5,309 bases of DNA from the NCBI GenBank assembly GCA_018903185.1, contig JAHIQV010000032.1, forward strand, positions 1 through 5,309. Reading direction: 5' to 3'. Numbering within the stretch: position 1 is the stretch's first letter; each line of letters opens with the position of its first letter. The notes beneath the pieces are model-generated. The model had not been told where the DNA came from and searched no databases. It saw only the letters and a program-made list of their open reading frames with translations. Origin of the DNA: Gammaproteobacteria bacterium (lineage in GTDB: Bacteria; Pseudomonadota; Gammaproteobacteria; Burkholderiales; Burkholderiaceae_C). The position numbers and the translations under genes are program-made. Shown one piece after another: positions 1-5,309 of the stretch.

Positions 1-472
1 CGGGGAAATGGCCAATCGCCAGATCCGCCAATCCGGATTCGAGCAGGTCGCGCGGGTCGCGCGTGGTCAGCGGCAGCACCCGCAGGTTCACTCCGGGGGC
101 CTCGTTCTCCAGGATGTCCATCATGCCCGGCACCAGCTTGGCGGCGGTGGCATCGGCCATGGCGAGCACGAAGGCGTTGTGGGCCTTGGCCGGGTCAAAC
201 CCGCCCGGCGCCAGCGACTCGCGCAGCTGCTGCAGCGCGTCGCGCACCGTGGGCCACAGCGTCAGCGCCATGGGCGTGGGTTCCACGCCGTAGCCCGAGC
301 GCCGCACCAGCTCGTCGCCCAGCTTCTCGCGCAGCCGCTTGAGGGCATTGCTCACGGCCGGCTGGGTCATGGCCAGGTTGTGGGCCGCGCGTGTGAGGTT
401 GCGTTCGACCATGACTTCGTCGAAGACGCGCAGCAGGTTCAGGTCGAGGGTGCGAAAGTTCAATTCATTCAT
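1..472 (-). CDS. LysR-family transcriptional regulator, N-terminal part (cut by window edge)
   Basis: The reverse strand encodes 157 residues, beginning MNELNFRTLDLNLLRVF, and runs off the left edge. Residues about 9-66 form the LysR winged helix-turn-helix: LTRAA at 26-30, then TQPAVSNALKRLRE at 36-49 as the recognition helix, then a wing ending near VRRSG (56-60) and EPTP (64-67). The effector-binding domain starts near residue 97 (AHNAFVLAMADA). About half of a typical 300-residue LysR protein is present. The wording of the HTH and the EPTP segment resembles the NodD/NahR branch, whose members often respond to aromatic or related small ligands; the ligand here cannot be read. ATG at 472 is chosen because it gives the normal distance to the HTH; there is no strong Shine-Dalgarno before it. 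A second ATG four bases downstream is out of frame. The gene is divergent from the membrane-protein gene at 577, which is therefore a candidate target (inference). Confidence 0.93.
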   Translation of the reverse strand, partial: MNELNFRTLDLNLLRVFDEVMVERNLTRAAHNLAMTQPAVSNALKRLREKLGDELVRRSGYGVEPTPMALTLWPTVRDALQQLRESLAPGGFDPAKAHNAFVLAMADATAAKLVPGMMDILENEAPGVNLRVLPLTTRDPRDLLESGLADLAIGHFP

Positions 473-480
473 GCGTTCTG

Positions 481-493
481 TGAATGTAATTCA
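481..493. promoter_or_regulatory. Candidate LysR box (T-N11-A inverted repeat)
   Basis: The sequence is TGAAT-GTA-ATTCA, a perfect 5-bp inverted repeat in a 13-bp T-N11-A frame, the usual core of LysR-family sites. It lies 8 bp upstream of the regulator's start codon and 84 bp upstream of the divergent gene. Its position over the regulator's own leader suggests autoregulation. One short repeat in AT-rich intergenic DNA can arise by chance, so the assignment rests on both the motif and its place beside a LysR gene. Confidence 0.45.
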
Positions 494-506
494 TCACAAA
501 AATAAA

Positions 507-536
507 TTGGCGTGACATGCGGGTTAACCCTAATAT
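507..536 (+). promoter_or_regulatory. Plausible sigma-70 promoter with a palindrome in its spacer
   Basis: TTGGCG (507-512, 4/6 to TTGACA) is followed after 18 bp by TAATAT (531-536, 4/6 to TATAAT), pointing at the gene starting at 577. The last 10 bp of the spacer are the perfect palindrome GGGTTAACCC (521-530), directly against the -10 box. A protein bound there would block polymerase. Both hexamers are imperfect, so this is a candidate only. On the opposite strand, TTAACC and TATTTT with an 18-bp gap could similarly serve the regulator, but that match is weaker. Confidence 0.35.
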
Positions 537-576
537 TCGCCTGTCCAAAAGACATTTGTTTTCCAAGGAGTCCGCC

Positions 577-1128
577 ATGAGCACCGCCTTTTCACCTTCT
601 CCCGCCTCGTTGAGCCTGAACACCGCCACGGCCAACGCGTCTCAGGGTTCCGACAACCCGCGCAGCAGCCTGGACGGTTCCCGCGGGCTGGCCGCGATGT
701 TGCTGGCCGCCGCTGTGGCCGCGCTGGTGGTGCTGGCCGACCAGTTGGTGAGCACCTGGGCCGACAGCCACCTGTTCCTGGGCTGGGTGATCCTCTGGGT
801 GGTGATTTTTGCCGGCTCGGCCCTGTTCGCCGGCACCGCCCGCAACCTGGCGCAGCGCACCCTGCGTTCGCTGGACAGCTGGTCGGCCACGCTGGCTGAA
901 GCCCGTGCCGAGATGCGCCTGTGGGAACTGGCCCGCCGCGACCCGCGCCTCATGGCGGAGCTGATGCAGGCCCGCATGCGTGACACGGACGACGGCGACT
1001 TTGAAACCGCGCTGGCGCCCATGGGGCTGGAATCCGGTGCGGTGCAGAAGCCGGTCAGCGGCTGGGGTCGTTTCCCGGAGCGGCTCGCCGAAAGCCGTGC
1101 CCGCAACATCCACCTCTATTACATCTGA
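577..1128 (+). CDS. Uncharacterised protein with two membrane helices
   Basis: This is a complete 183-residue protein. ATG at 577 is chosen over an upstream in-frame ATG at 517 because a strong AAGGAG (565-570) sits 6 bp before it, and the upstream ATG overlaps the proposed promoter. I do not recognise a named family. Residues 1-35 are Ser/Ala/Asn-rich and polar. Residues about 37-59 (GLAAMLLAAAVAALVVLADQ) and 65-87 (around LGWVILWVVIFAG) are hydrophobic and form a two-helix hairpin. Residues about 90-135 are a charged, helix-forming stretch rich in Arg, Glu and Leu (LAEARAEMRLWELARRDPRL), which could be a cytoplasmic amphipathic or coiled segment. The C-terminus has an acidic patch (RDTDDGDFE) and ends in an aromatic IHLYYI. 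The gene is divergent from the LysR gene and convergent with pckG, with a terminator 43 bp after its stop. Its function is unknown. Confidence 0.85.
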   Translation: MSTAFSPSPASLSLNTATANASQGSDNPRSSLDGSRGLAAMLLAAAVAALVVLADQLVSTWADSHLFLGWVILWVVIFAGSALFAGTARNLAQRTLRSLDSWSATLAEARAEMRLWELARRDPRLMAELMQARMRDTDDGDFETALAPMGLESGAVQKPVSGWGRFPERLAESRARNIHLYYI

Positions 1129-1143
1129 CGCCATCGGCGCCAC

Positions 1144-1164
1144 CGCGGGTCGGAAAGACCCGCG
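1144..1164 (+). other. Stable GC-rich hairpin after the stop codon
   Basis: An 8-bp perfect stem, CGCGGGTC (1144-1151) with GACCCGCG (1157-1164), closes a 5-base GGAAA loop. No T-run follows, so it is not an intrinsic terminator alone. It lies 15 bp after the plus-strand stop codon and 7 bp before the terminator hairpin. It may protect the 3' end of the mRNA or assist termination (inference). Confidence 0.6.
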
Positions 1165-1171
1165 CCACAGC

Positions 1172-1201
1172 AAAAAAGCCACCGGGTCAGGTGGCTTTTT
1201 T
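1172..1201. terminator. Bidirectional rho-independent terminator between convergent genes
   Basis: AAAAAAGCCACC (1172-1183) pairs perfectly with GGTGGCTTTTTT (1190-1201) around a 6-base loop GGGTCA. The plus strand has seven T residues (1196-1202) after the GC stem. The minus strand has six T residues complementary to 1172-1177. The hairpin therefore ends transcripts from both sides: the membrane-protein gene stopping at 1128 and pckG, whose stop codon ends at 1284. Confidence 0.93.
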
Positions 1202-1283
1202 TGGCCCGGACCGTTCATCCGGGGGCGTGGCGCTGGCCGGCAGATCGTGCCGTCCAGCGAATCACAGACGGTGTGGGGCGCAG

Positions 1284-3158
1284 TCAGCAGGCCGCCAGAC
1301 GCTTTTCCAGCTCGGCCTTGGTGGCCACCAGCTCCTGGGGCAGGTGGTACGCCAGTTGCTCGAAGTGGGCGTCGTGCAGCTTGAGTTCGTCCACCCAGGC
1401 GGCTTTGTCGATGCTGGTCACGGTCTTGAACTGTTCGGCGCTGAAGTCCAGGCCGGTCCAGTTGATTTCGGCGTAGGTCGGGGCGGTGCCGAACATCGTG
1501 GTTTCGCCCTGGGCCTGGCCTTCGATGCGGTCGATCATCCACTTGAGCACGCGCATGTTGTCGCCGTAGCCGGGCCAGACGAACTTGCCATCGGCACCCT
1601 TGCGGAACCAGTTCACGCAGAACATCCTGGGCAGCGCATGGCCCTGGGTCTGCAGCTGGTTGCCCATGTCGAGCCAGTGCTGGAAGTAGTCGCTCATGTT
1701 GTAGCCGCAGAAGGGCAGCATGGCGAACGGGTCGCGGCGCACCACACCCTGGGCGCCAAAGGCGGCGGCGGTGGTTTCGCTGCCCATGGTCGCGGCCATG
1801 TACACGCCTTCGGTCCAGCTGCGGGCTTCGGTCACCAGCGGCACGGTGGTGCTGCGGCGGCCGCCGAACATGAAGGCATCGATCGCCACGCCGTTGGCGT
1901 CGTCCCACTGCGGATCGAGTGCGGGGTTGTTGGTGGCGGCCACGGTGAAGCGCGAGTTCGGGTGCGCGGCCTTGGCGCCGGTGGCCTTGGCGATCTCGGG
2001 CGTCCAGTCCTTGCCTTGCCAGTCGATCAGGTGCGCGGGCACGCCGCCACCGTCTTTCTCCATGCCTTCCCACCAGACGTCGCCGTCATCGGTCAGCGCC
2101 ACGTTGGTGAAGATCACGTTCTTGTCCAGCGAGCGCATGCAGTTCGGGTTGGTGTGCATGTTGGTGCCGGGGGCGACGCCGAAGTAACCCGCTTCGGGGT
2201 TGATGGCGTAGAGCTTGCCGTCGGCGTGCGGCTTGATCCAGGCGATGTCGTCGCCGATGGTGGTGACCTTCCAGCCGGCGAAACCGGCTTCCGGCGGCAC
2301 CAGCATGGAGAAGTTGGTTTTGCCGCAGGCGCTGGGGAACGCTGCGGCGACGTGGTACTTCTTGCCTTCGGGATTGGTCACGCCGAGGATCAGCATGTGT
2401 TCGGCCAGCCAGCCCTGGTCGCGGCCCATGTTGGAGGCGATGCGCAGTGCAAAACACTTCTTGCCCAGCAGGGCGTTGCCGCCGTAGCCCGAACCGTAGC
2501 TCCAGATTTCGCGCGTCTCGGGGAAGTGCACGATGTACTTGGTGGTCGGGTTGCAGGGCCAGGTGCTGCTGTCCTTCTGGCCTTCGGCCAGCGGTGCGCC
2601 GACGGTGTGCATGCAGGGCACGAAGGCGCCGTCGGTGCCGAGCACGTCGTACACGGCCTTGCCCATGCGGGTCATCAGTTTCTGGTTCACGGCCACGTAG
2701 GCGCTGTCGGTCAGCTCGATGCCGATGTGGGCAATGTGCGAACCCAGCGGGCCCATGGAGAAGGGCACCACGTACATCGTGCGGCCCTTCATGCAGCCGT
2801 CAAACAGCGGCTGCAGGGTCTGGCGCATCTCGGCCGGGTCCATCCAGTTGTTGGTCGGGCCGGCGTTTTCCTTCTTCTCGGAGCAGATGAAGGTGCGGTC
2901 TTCCACGCGCGCCACATCCGACGGGTCGGAGCAGGCCAGGTAGCTGCCCGGGCGTTTGGCGGGGTTGAGCTTCTTGAAGGTGCCGGCGTCCACCAGTTGC
3001 TGGCACAGGCGGTTGTATTCCTCCTCGCTGCCATCGCACCAGACCACGTCGGCCGGCTTGCACAGGGCGACCATGTCGGCCACCCAGGCGATCAGCCGGG
3101 CGTTTTTCACGTAGACGGGTGTGTTGAGGTTGAGGCCCTGCATCACGGGAGAATTCAT
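1284..3158 (-). CDS. pckG: Phosphoenolpyruvate carboxykinase (GTP)
   Basis: This cytosolic enzyme converts oxaloacetate and GTP to phosphoenolpyruvate, CO2 and GDP, the entry step of gluconeogenesis. At 624 residues it has the normal length of the GTP family; the ATP family is shorter with a different P-loop. Visible motifs: YGSGYGGN (221-228), LGKKC with metal-ligand Lys234, metal-ligand His254, the P-loop FPSACGKTN (274-282) with the family's reactive Cys278, IGDDIAW (301-307) with metal-ligand Asp304, NSRF (401-404) and [10 protein letters not shown] (431-440). Guanine-stacking aromatics appear as Phe518, Phe526 and Tyr531; by my alignment the last is Phe in the vertebrate enzyme. Arg84 matches the substrate-binding Arg. 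ATG at 3158 is chosen because GGAG lies 8 nt upstream and [10 protein letters not shown] fits the family's start. The same frame stays open for 71 more codons, but that stretch is low-complexity and lies in the leader. It is flanked by terminators, so probably monocistronic. Confidence 0.98.
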   Translation of the reverse strand: MNSPVMQGLNLNTPVYVKNARLIAWVADMVALCKPADVVWCDGSEEEYNRLCQQLVDAGTFKKLNPAKRPGSYLACSDPSDVARVEDRTFICSEKKENAGPTNNWMDPAEMRQTLQPLFDGCMKGRTMYVVPFSMGPLGSHIAHIGIELTDSAYVAVNQKLMTRMGKAVYDVLGTDGAFVPCMHTVGAPLAEGQKDSSTWPCNPTTKYIVHFPETREIWSYGSGYGGNALLGKKCFALRIASNMGRDQGWLAEHMLILGVTNPEGKKYHVAAAFPSACGKTNFSMLVPPEAGFAGWKVTTIGDDIAWIKPHADGKLYAINPEAGYFGVAPGTNMHTNPNCMRSLDKNVIFTNVALTDDGDVWWEGMEKDGGGVPAHLIDWQGKDWTPEIAKATGAKAAHPNSRFTVAATNNPALDPQWDDANGVAIDAFMFGGRRSTTVPLVTEARSWTEGVYMAATMGSETTAAAFGAQGVVRRDPFAMLPFCGYNMSDYFQHWLDMGNQLQTQGHALPRMFCVNWFRKGADGKFVWPGYGDNMRVLKWMIDRIEGQAQGETTMFGTAPTYAEINWTGLDFSAEQFKTVTSIDKAAWVDELKLHDAHFEQLAYHLPQELVATKAELEKRLAAC

Positions 3159-3370
3159 GGAAATGGCTCCAGAAGTTTGTAAAGCGGCAAGCCCAAGAGA
3201 CACCAACAGCCGCTGGCCACAAACAGGTGGGCGGGCGGCTGGTCGAGATCCCCTGGGCAAATAAGGGCGGTCGGCGCTCGGTGCTGCGGTGCGGATGGCA
3301 GGTGCAGCCAGATGGGCAAAAGGCGGGTGGATGGACCCGGGTTTTGCTCCGTGTGTCGGCCAAAACACCA

Positions 3371-3376
3371 ATTTTA
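3371..3376 (-). promoter_or_regulatory. Candidate -10 box of the pckG promoter
   Basis: On the minus strand this reads TAAAAT, 5/6 to TATAAT, and lies in the most AT-rich part of the region upstream of pckG. No good -35 is found 16-18 bp upstream; the nearest TTGCCG is 21 bp away. That pattern suits a promoter needing an activator. If it is used, transcription would start near 3364 and the pckG leader would be about 205 nt. Confidence 0.3.
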
Positions 3377-3391
3377 TGAAAGTCGACGGTC

Positions 3392-3423
3392 AGTTACCGG
3401 CAAGTTACATGCAAAACATGCAT
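3392..3423. repeat. Cluster of short direct and inverted repeats upstream of pckG
   Basis: AGTTAC occurs at 3392-3397 and 3403-3408, an 11-bp period that puts both copies on the same face of the helix. Immediately next to it, ATGCA (3409-3413) and TGCAT (3419-3423) form an inverted repeat with a 5-bp gap. ACATGCA is also directly repeated at 3407-3413 and 3416-3422. The cluster covers roughly -28 to -60 relative to the suggested pckG start, where an activator would bind. No known regulator's site is recognised. Confidence 0.4.
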
Positions 3424-3488
3424 AACCTGATGCGCCAATTGGTCCGTGGCGGTTCCGGAAGAGCCGTGACCCCAACGCTGCAGGCAAG

Positions 3489-3524
3489 AAAAAAGGCCGA
3501 CGGCCCTGCCGGGCGTTCGGCCTT
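3489..3524 (-). terminator. Rho-independent terminator after the small membrane protein gene
   Basis: On the minus strand, AAGGCCGA (3524-3517) pairs with TCGGCCTT (3500-3493). Inside, after a 2x2 mismatch, a GCCC/GGGC stem is closed by a GGCA loop. Six T residues follow (3494-3489). It begins 17 bp after the small gene's stop codon and separates that gene, and anything transcribed with it, from pckG. Confidence 0.9.
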
Positions 3525-3541
3525 GGGGGGCTGCCGAGGCT

Positions 3542-3685
3542 TCAGGCCATGAAGACGGCGATGAAGGCCAGCAGGAAAATCAGCACGGCACCGGCCACAG
3601 GCAGCACGATGGGCATGAGCGGAACGATGGACTCCACCACGTCCTGAGGCTGGTCGCTGTGGCTGTCGTGTTCGTGGTGGGACAT
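3542..3685 (-). CDS. Small single-helix membrane protein with His-rich N-terminus
   Basis: This is a complete 47-residue protein. Residues 1-9 (MSHHEHDSH) contain four His along with Glu and Asp. An acidic stretch follows (DQPQDVVES, 11-19). Residues about 21-46 are almost wholly hydrophobic (VPLMPIVLPVAGAVLIFLLA and on) and should form one membrane helix ending at the C-terminus. The helix carries two Pro residues in its first half. GGAG (3691-3694) is 5 nt before the ATG, and an intrinsic terminator follows the stop, so it looks like a real gene despite its size. I cannot name it. Short proteins of this shape are often accessory subunits of respiratory or transport complexes, and the His-rich head could touch metal; both ideas are inference. 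An FNR-like box 17 nt upstream of the ATG suggests oxygen-linked control. Thioesterase gene lies 89 nt upstream on the same strand. Confidence 0.8.
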   Translation of the reverse strand: MSHHEHDSHSDQPQDVVESIVPLMPIVLPVAGAVLIFLLAFIAVFMA

Positions 3686-3701
3686 GGTTTCTCCAGGGTA
3701 T

Positions 3702-3715
3702 TTGACAAATATCAA
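3702..3715. promoter_or_regulatory. FNR/Anr-type operator upstream of the small membrane protein gene
   Basis: TTGAC-AAAT-ATCAA matches the FNR-family consensus TTGAT-N4-ATCAA at 9 of 10 fixed positions. It partly overlaps a second perfect palindrome, TATTTGACAAATA (3699-3711), which has a T-N11-A frame. The box is centred about 23 bp before the ATG at 3685. If the candidate -10 at 3720-3725 is used, it sits over the transcription start, a position expected for repression rather than activation. No plus-strand gene exists that it could serve. Confidence 0.5.
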
Positions 3716-3719
3716 TCTG

Positions 3720-3725
3720 ATTTTA
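3720..3725 (-). promoter_or_regulatory. Candidate -10 box for the small membrane protein gene
   Basis: The minus strand reads TAAAAT (5/6 to TATAAT). No convincing -35 is found at normal distance. A start would fall near 3713, giving a leader of about 28 nt that includes the ribosome-binding site. Assignment is tentative; the gene could also be read from the thioesterase promoter, since no terminator is seen between the two. Confidence 0.3.
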
Positions 3726-3774
3726 AGGGCAGCGGTCGACGGGGTACAGACCCGGGACTTGTGACATACCCTGA

Positions 3775-4200
3775 CTACAGCAGCGCATAGGTGGTGCTCG
3801 CCCGGCAGACACTCTTGTTGTCGCTCGCGGCCACGATGTCGATCTCGCCGAACACCAGGTTCTTGCCCGCACGGACCACGCGGGCCGTGACCAGCGCGTC
3901 CTGGTTGACCAGCGGTTTCAGGAAGCTGGTGTTGAGCTGCACGGTGGTCATGGGGCGCTGGTTGCCCAGCTGCGTCACGATGGCCAGCACCATGGCGGTG
4001 TCGGCCGCCGCCATCAGCGCCTGGCCACACACCATGCCGCCGATGCGGCTGAGTTCGGGGTTCTGCGGCAGGCGCAGGGTGACCTCACCGGCGGCAAAAG
4101 ACTCGACGCGCAGGCCCAGGGCCTGCACCCAGGGAGCAAACCAGTCACCCAGCGCCAGGTGCAGCGTGTCGACGCCGATGTCGGGTGCCAGCGTGCTCAC
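3775..4200 (-). CDS. PaaI-like hotdog-fold thioesterase
   Basis: This 141-residue protein has the length and pattern of a small acyl-CoA thioesterase of the PaaI/hotdog superfamily, which hydrolyses acyl-CoA esters in the cytosol as an oligomer. The central helix motif is GGMVCGQALMAAADTAM (54-70), with Asp67 at the position of the family's catalytic acid. The common His-Gly-Gly is replaced by Cys58-Gly59-Gln60. The following strand TTVQLNTSFLKP (85-96) and the core VTARVVRAGKNLVFGEIDI (104-122) fit the hotdog sheet. GTG at 4200 is chosen as start because GGAGG lies 7-8 nt upstream. The frame stays open to an ATG at 4272, overlapping the previous gene's end by 11 bp, but there AAGGAGG abuts the ATG with no spacing. 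The added 24 residues (RHERRSAVPKAL and on) do not look like part of the fold. Substrate is not readable. Same direction as the upstream membrane-protein gene, 61 nt gap. Confidence 0.88.
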   Translation of the reverse strand: MSTLAPDIGVDTLHLALGDWFAPWVQALGLRVESFAAGEVTLRLPQNPELSRIGGMVCGQALMAAADTAMVLAIVTQLGNQRPMTTVQLNTSFLKPLVNQDALVTARVVRAGKNLVFGEIDIVAASDNKSVCRASTTYALL

Positions 4201-4261
4201 TGGACTACCCTCCGTGCTGCGCACTGCGGGGCTGAGCGCCTTCGGAACGGCCGAGCGGCGC

Positions 4262-5309
4262 TCATGCCTCATCCTCCTTGCGGAACCGGGCCAGCCAGTG
4301 CGCCATCAGCTGGCCAGCCGCCTCGCGCCCACCCAGGCCGAAGGACAGGGCCACGGCCACCGCCACGGCACCGAGCGTGAGACCAAAGGCCAGGTTGACG
4401 ATGTCGTCGGCGATGCCCATGGCGCGCAGGCCCATCGCCAGCACCAGCGCCAGGATGGCGAAGCGCGCGATGCGGGCCAGCCCCTTGGTGTTCGGGCCGC
4501 TGGCGCGGTCGATGGCGGTGTAGGCCACGTTGGCGAGCCAGAAGCCGATGACCAGGATGGCCGATCCGAGCAGCACGTCACCGCCAAAGGTGATGAAGGT
4601 GGTGACGACGCCACTGACCTGGCTGAAGCCCAGCTGGCCGGCGGCTTCGACGGTGGCGAACAACATGGCGAAAAACAGCGCGACATGGCCGACGAAGCTG
4701 GAGGCGCTGGTCTTCTCGAAGGCGTGGGCCATGCCGATGCGCGCGGGCAGGGTGTCGAAGCCCACGGTGGCCAGCAGGCTGGCGAGCAGCTTGCTGGCGA
4801 ACGACGCCACCAGCCAGGTGATCACCAGGATCAGCGCGGCGGCAATGATGTGCGGCACGGCGGCCAGGATCATGGCCAGCATCTGCGTGGCAGGCTGCGA
4901 GATGGCTTCGATCTTGAGCGCGTCCAGTGCGGCAATCAGCGACGGCAGGAACACCGCGACGAACACCAGCAGGCCGATCACGCCCGAGAGTTGCACCGAG
5001 CTGGCCAGTCCGGCCCGGCTGCCAACCTTGTCGATGCCCGCGGTGCGCGTGAGGTTGGTGGTGAGGTTGCGCAGCACGGTGGCCACGATCCAGCCCACAC
5101 CGCCGATCACGAAAGCGGCCACCGCGTTGGGCAGCATGTCCAGTGTCTTGGCCACCATGTCGCGCAGCGGATCCAGCAGGCCCTGCATCTCCAGCGCGCC
5201 CAGGATGGCGGGCACAAACAGCAGGATGACCAGCCAGAACAGGGCACCGGACAGGCTTTCGCTGATGGGTGACATGTCGGCGTGTTCAGACAGCTTTTCG
5301 TCGAGTGAG
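4262..5309 (-). CDS. MscS-related membrane protein with conserved TM-helix repeats (N-terminus outside window)
   Basis: The frame is open to the right edge, giving 348 residues with a missing N-terminus. Counting from the internal ATG at 5275, hydrophobic segments lie near 10-29, 50-69, 96-116, 140-160, 196-213, 234-254, 267-285 and 291-312. The chain is made of degenerate repeats, each a pair of helices. The first two end in a matching signature, GIDKVGSRAG (80-89) and GFDTLPARIG (172-181); an in-frame LDEKLSEHAD upstream of 5275 looks like another copy. This layout is that of the conserved TM-helix family annotated as mechanosensitive ion channel proteins (CmpX-like). The last helix, GLTLGAVAVAVALSFGLGGREAAGQ (298-322), resembles the MscS pore helix. 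The protein then stops after RFRKEDEA, with no MscS beta domain. It is likely an inner-membrane protein linked to osmotic or envelope stress; channel activity is unproven. Stop TGA is at 4262-4264; no terminator follows before the thioesterase gene. Confidence 0.85.
   Translation of the reverse strand, partial: SLDEKLSEHADMSPISESLSGALFWLVILLFVPAILGALEMQGLLDPLRDMVAKTLDMLPNAVAAFVIGGVGWIVATVLRNLTTNLTRTAGIDKVGSRAGLASSVQLSGVIGLLVFVAVFLPSLIAALDALKIEAISQPATQMLAMILAAVPHIIAAALILVITWLVASFASKLLASLLATVGFDTLPARIGMAHAFEKTSASSFVGHVALFFAMLFATVEAAGQLGFSQVSGVVTTFITFGGDVLLGSAILVIGFWLANVAYTAIDRASGPNTKGLARIARFAILALVLAMGLRAMGIADDIVNLAFGLTLGAVAVAVALSFGLGGREAAGQLMAHWLARFRKEDEA

Larger units (their letters stand above)
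3159..3485. other. Non-coding region: pckG leader and control region
   Basis: No coding sequence is supported in this stretch. From the pckG start it holds the GGAG ribosome-binding site at 3167-3170, a GC-rich leader without a recognised riboswitch or RNA family, the candidate -10 box and the repeat cluster described separately. Beyond those are a few short perfect palindromes: ACCCGGGT at 3335-3342, CCAATTGG at 3435-3442 and TTCCGGAA at 3453-3460. These are individually too short to interpret. Confidence 0.6.

Noticed and set aside
8..505. Open frame of 165 codons on the plus strand opposite the LysR gene
   Set aside because: It is antisense to an unmistakable LysR helix-turn-helix and composed of Gln/His/Gly/Arg-rich low-complexity sequence.
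592..2073. Minus-strand open frame of 493 codons spanning the membrane-protein gene and part of pckG
   Set aside because: It crosses a bidirectional terminator and overlaps two supported genes; the translation is Arg/Gly-rich without any family motif.
1191..3182. Open frame of 663 codons on the plus strand opposite pckG
   Set aside because: It lies fully antisense to a clearly identified enzyme. Its translation is a His/Gly/Val-rich low-complexity chain typical of shadow frames in GC-rich DNA, and no ribosome-binding site or domain is evident.
3159..3371. 71-residue N-terminal extension of PEP carboxykinase
   Set aside because: The frame is open, but family members begin near [10 protein letters not shown], a ribosome-binding site precedes that ATG, and the extension overlaps the proposed promoter.
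3702..3730. Plus-strand promoter from the perfect TTGACA at 3702-3707
   Set aside because: No acceptable -10 box occurs 16-18 bp downstream, and no plus-strand gene follows. The hexamer is better explained as half of the FNR-like box.
3735..3775. Possible terminator between the thioesterase and the small membrane protein gene
   Set aside because: Only a 4-bp GGGT/ACCC stem is found and no T-run follows.
3791..5272. Open frame of 493 codons on the plus strand opposite the thioesterase and MscS-like genes
   Set aside because: Its product is a Gln/His/Gly/Arg-rich chain with no recognisable fold, antisense to two genes with clear family features. It is a GC-skew artefact.

Overview
The window is about 5.3 kb of GC-rich chromosomal DNA. 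Codon use, the GTP-type PEP carboxykinase and the protein styles all point to a betaproteobacterium of the order Burkholderiales, most likely Comamonadaceae (a Hydrogenophaga/Acidovorax-like genome). That placement comes from recognising the proteins by eye, not from a search. I see no insertion sequence, phage gene, CRISPR array, tRNA or rRNA. The region reads as ordinary core chromosome.

Layout, left to right. (1) Positions 1-472, minus strand: the N-terminal half of a LysR-family regulator cut by the window edge. (2) Positions 473-576: a divergent intergenic region with a T-N11-A inverted repeat and a plausible plus-strand promoter whose spacer holds a perfect 10-bp palindrome. (3) Positions 577-1128, plus strand: an unrecognised 183-residue protein with two membrane helices. 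(4) Positions 1144-1201: two hairpins, the second a strong bidirectional terminator between convergent genes. (5) Positions 1284-3158, minus strand: complete pckG, GTP-dependent phosphoenolpyruvate carboxykinase. (6) Positions 3159-3541: a non-coding stretch with the likely pckG control region (short direct and inverted repeats, a -10-like box, a leader of about 200 nt) and the terminator of the gene upstream. (7) Positions 3542-3685, minus strand: a 47-residue single-helix membrane protein with a His-rich N-terminus, preceded by a 9/10 match to an FNR/Anr box. (8) Positions 3775-4200, minus strand: a PaaI-like hotdog thioesterase with a GTG start. (9) Positions 4262 to the right edge, minus strand: a multi-pass membrane protein of the MscS-related conserved TM-helix repeat type, lacking its N-terminus because of the window edge.

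The genes from 5309 down to 3542 run the same way with gaps of 61 and 89 nt and end at a clear terminator. They may be partly co-transcribed, although the small gene appears to have its own control region. pckG lies beyond that terminator and should be its own unit; its role is gluconeogenic (oxaloacetate to PEP). Nothing ties these genes into one pathway, and I found no convincing new multi-gene system. The points most worth a second look are the small FNR-boxed membrane protein, the repeat cluster upstream of pckG and the divergent LysR/membrane-protein control region.
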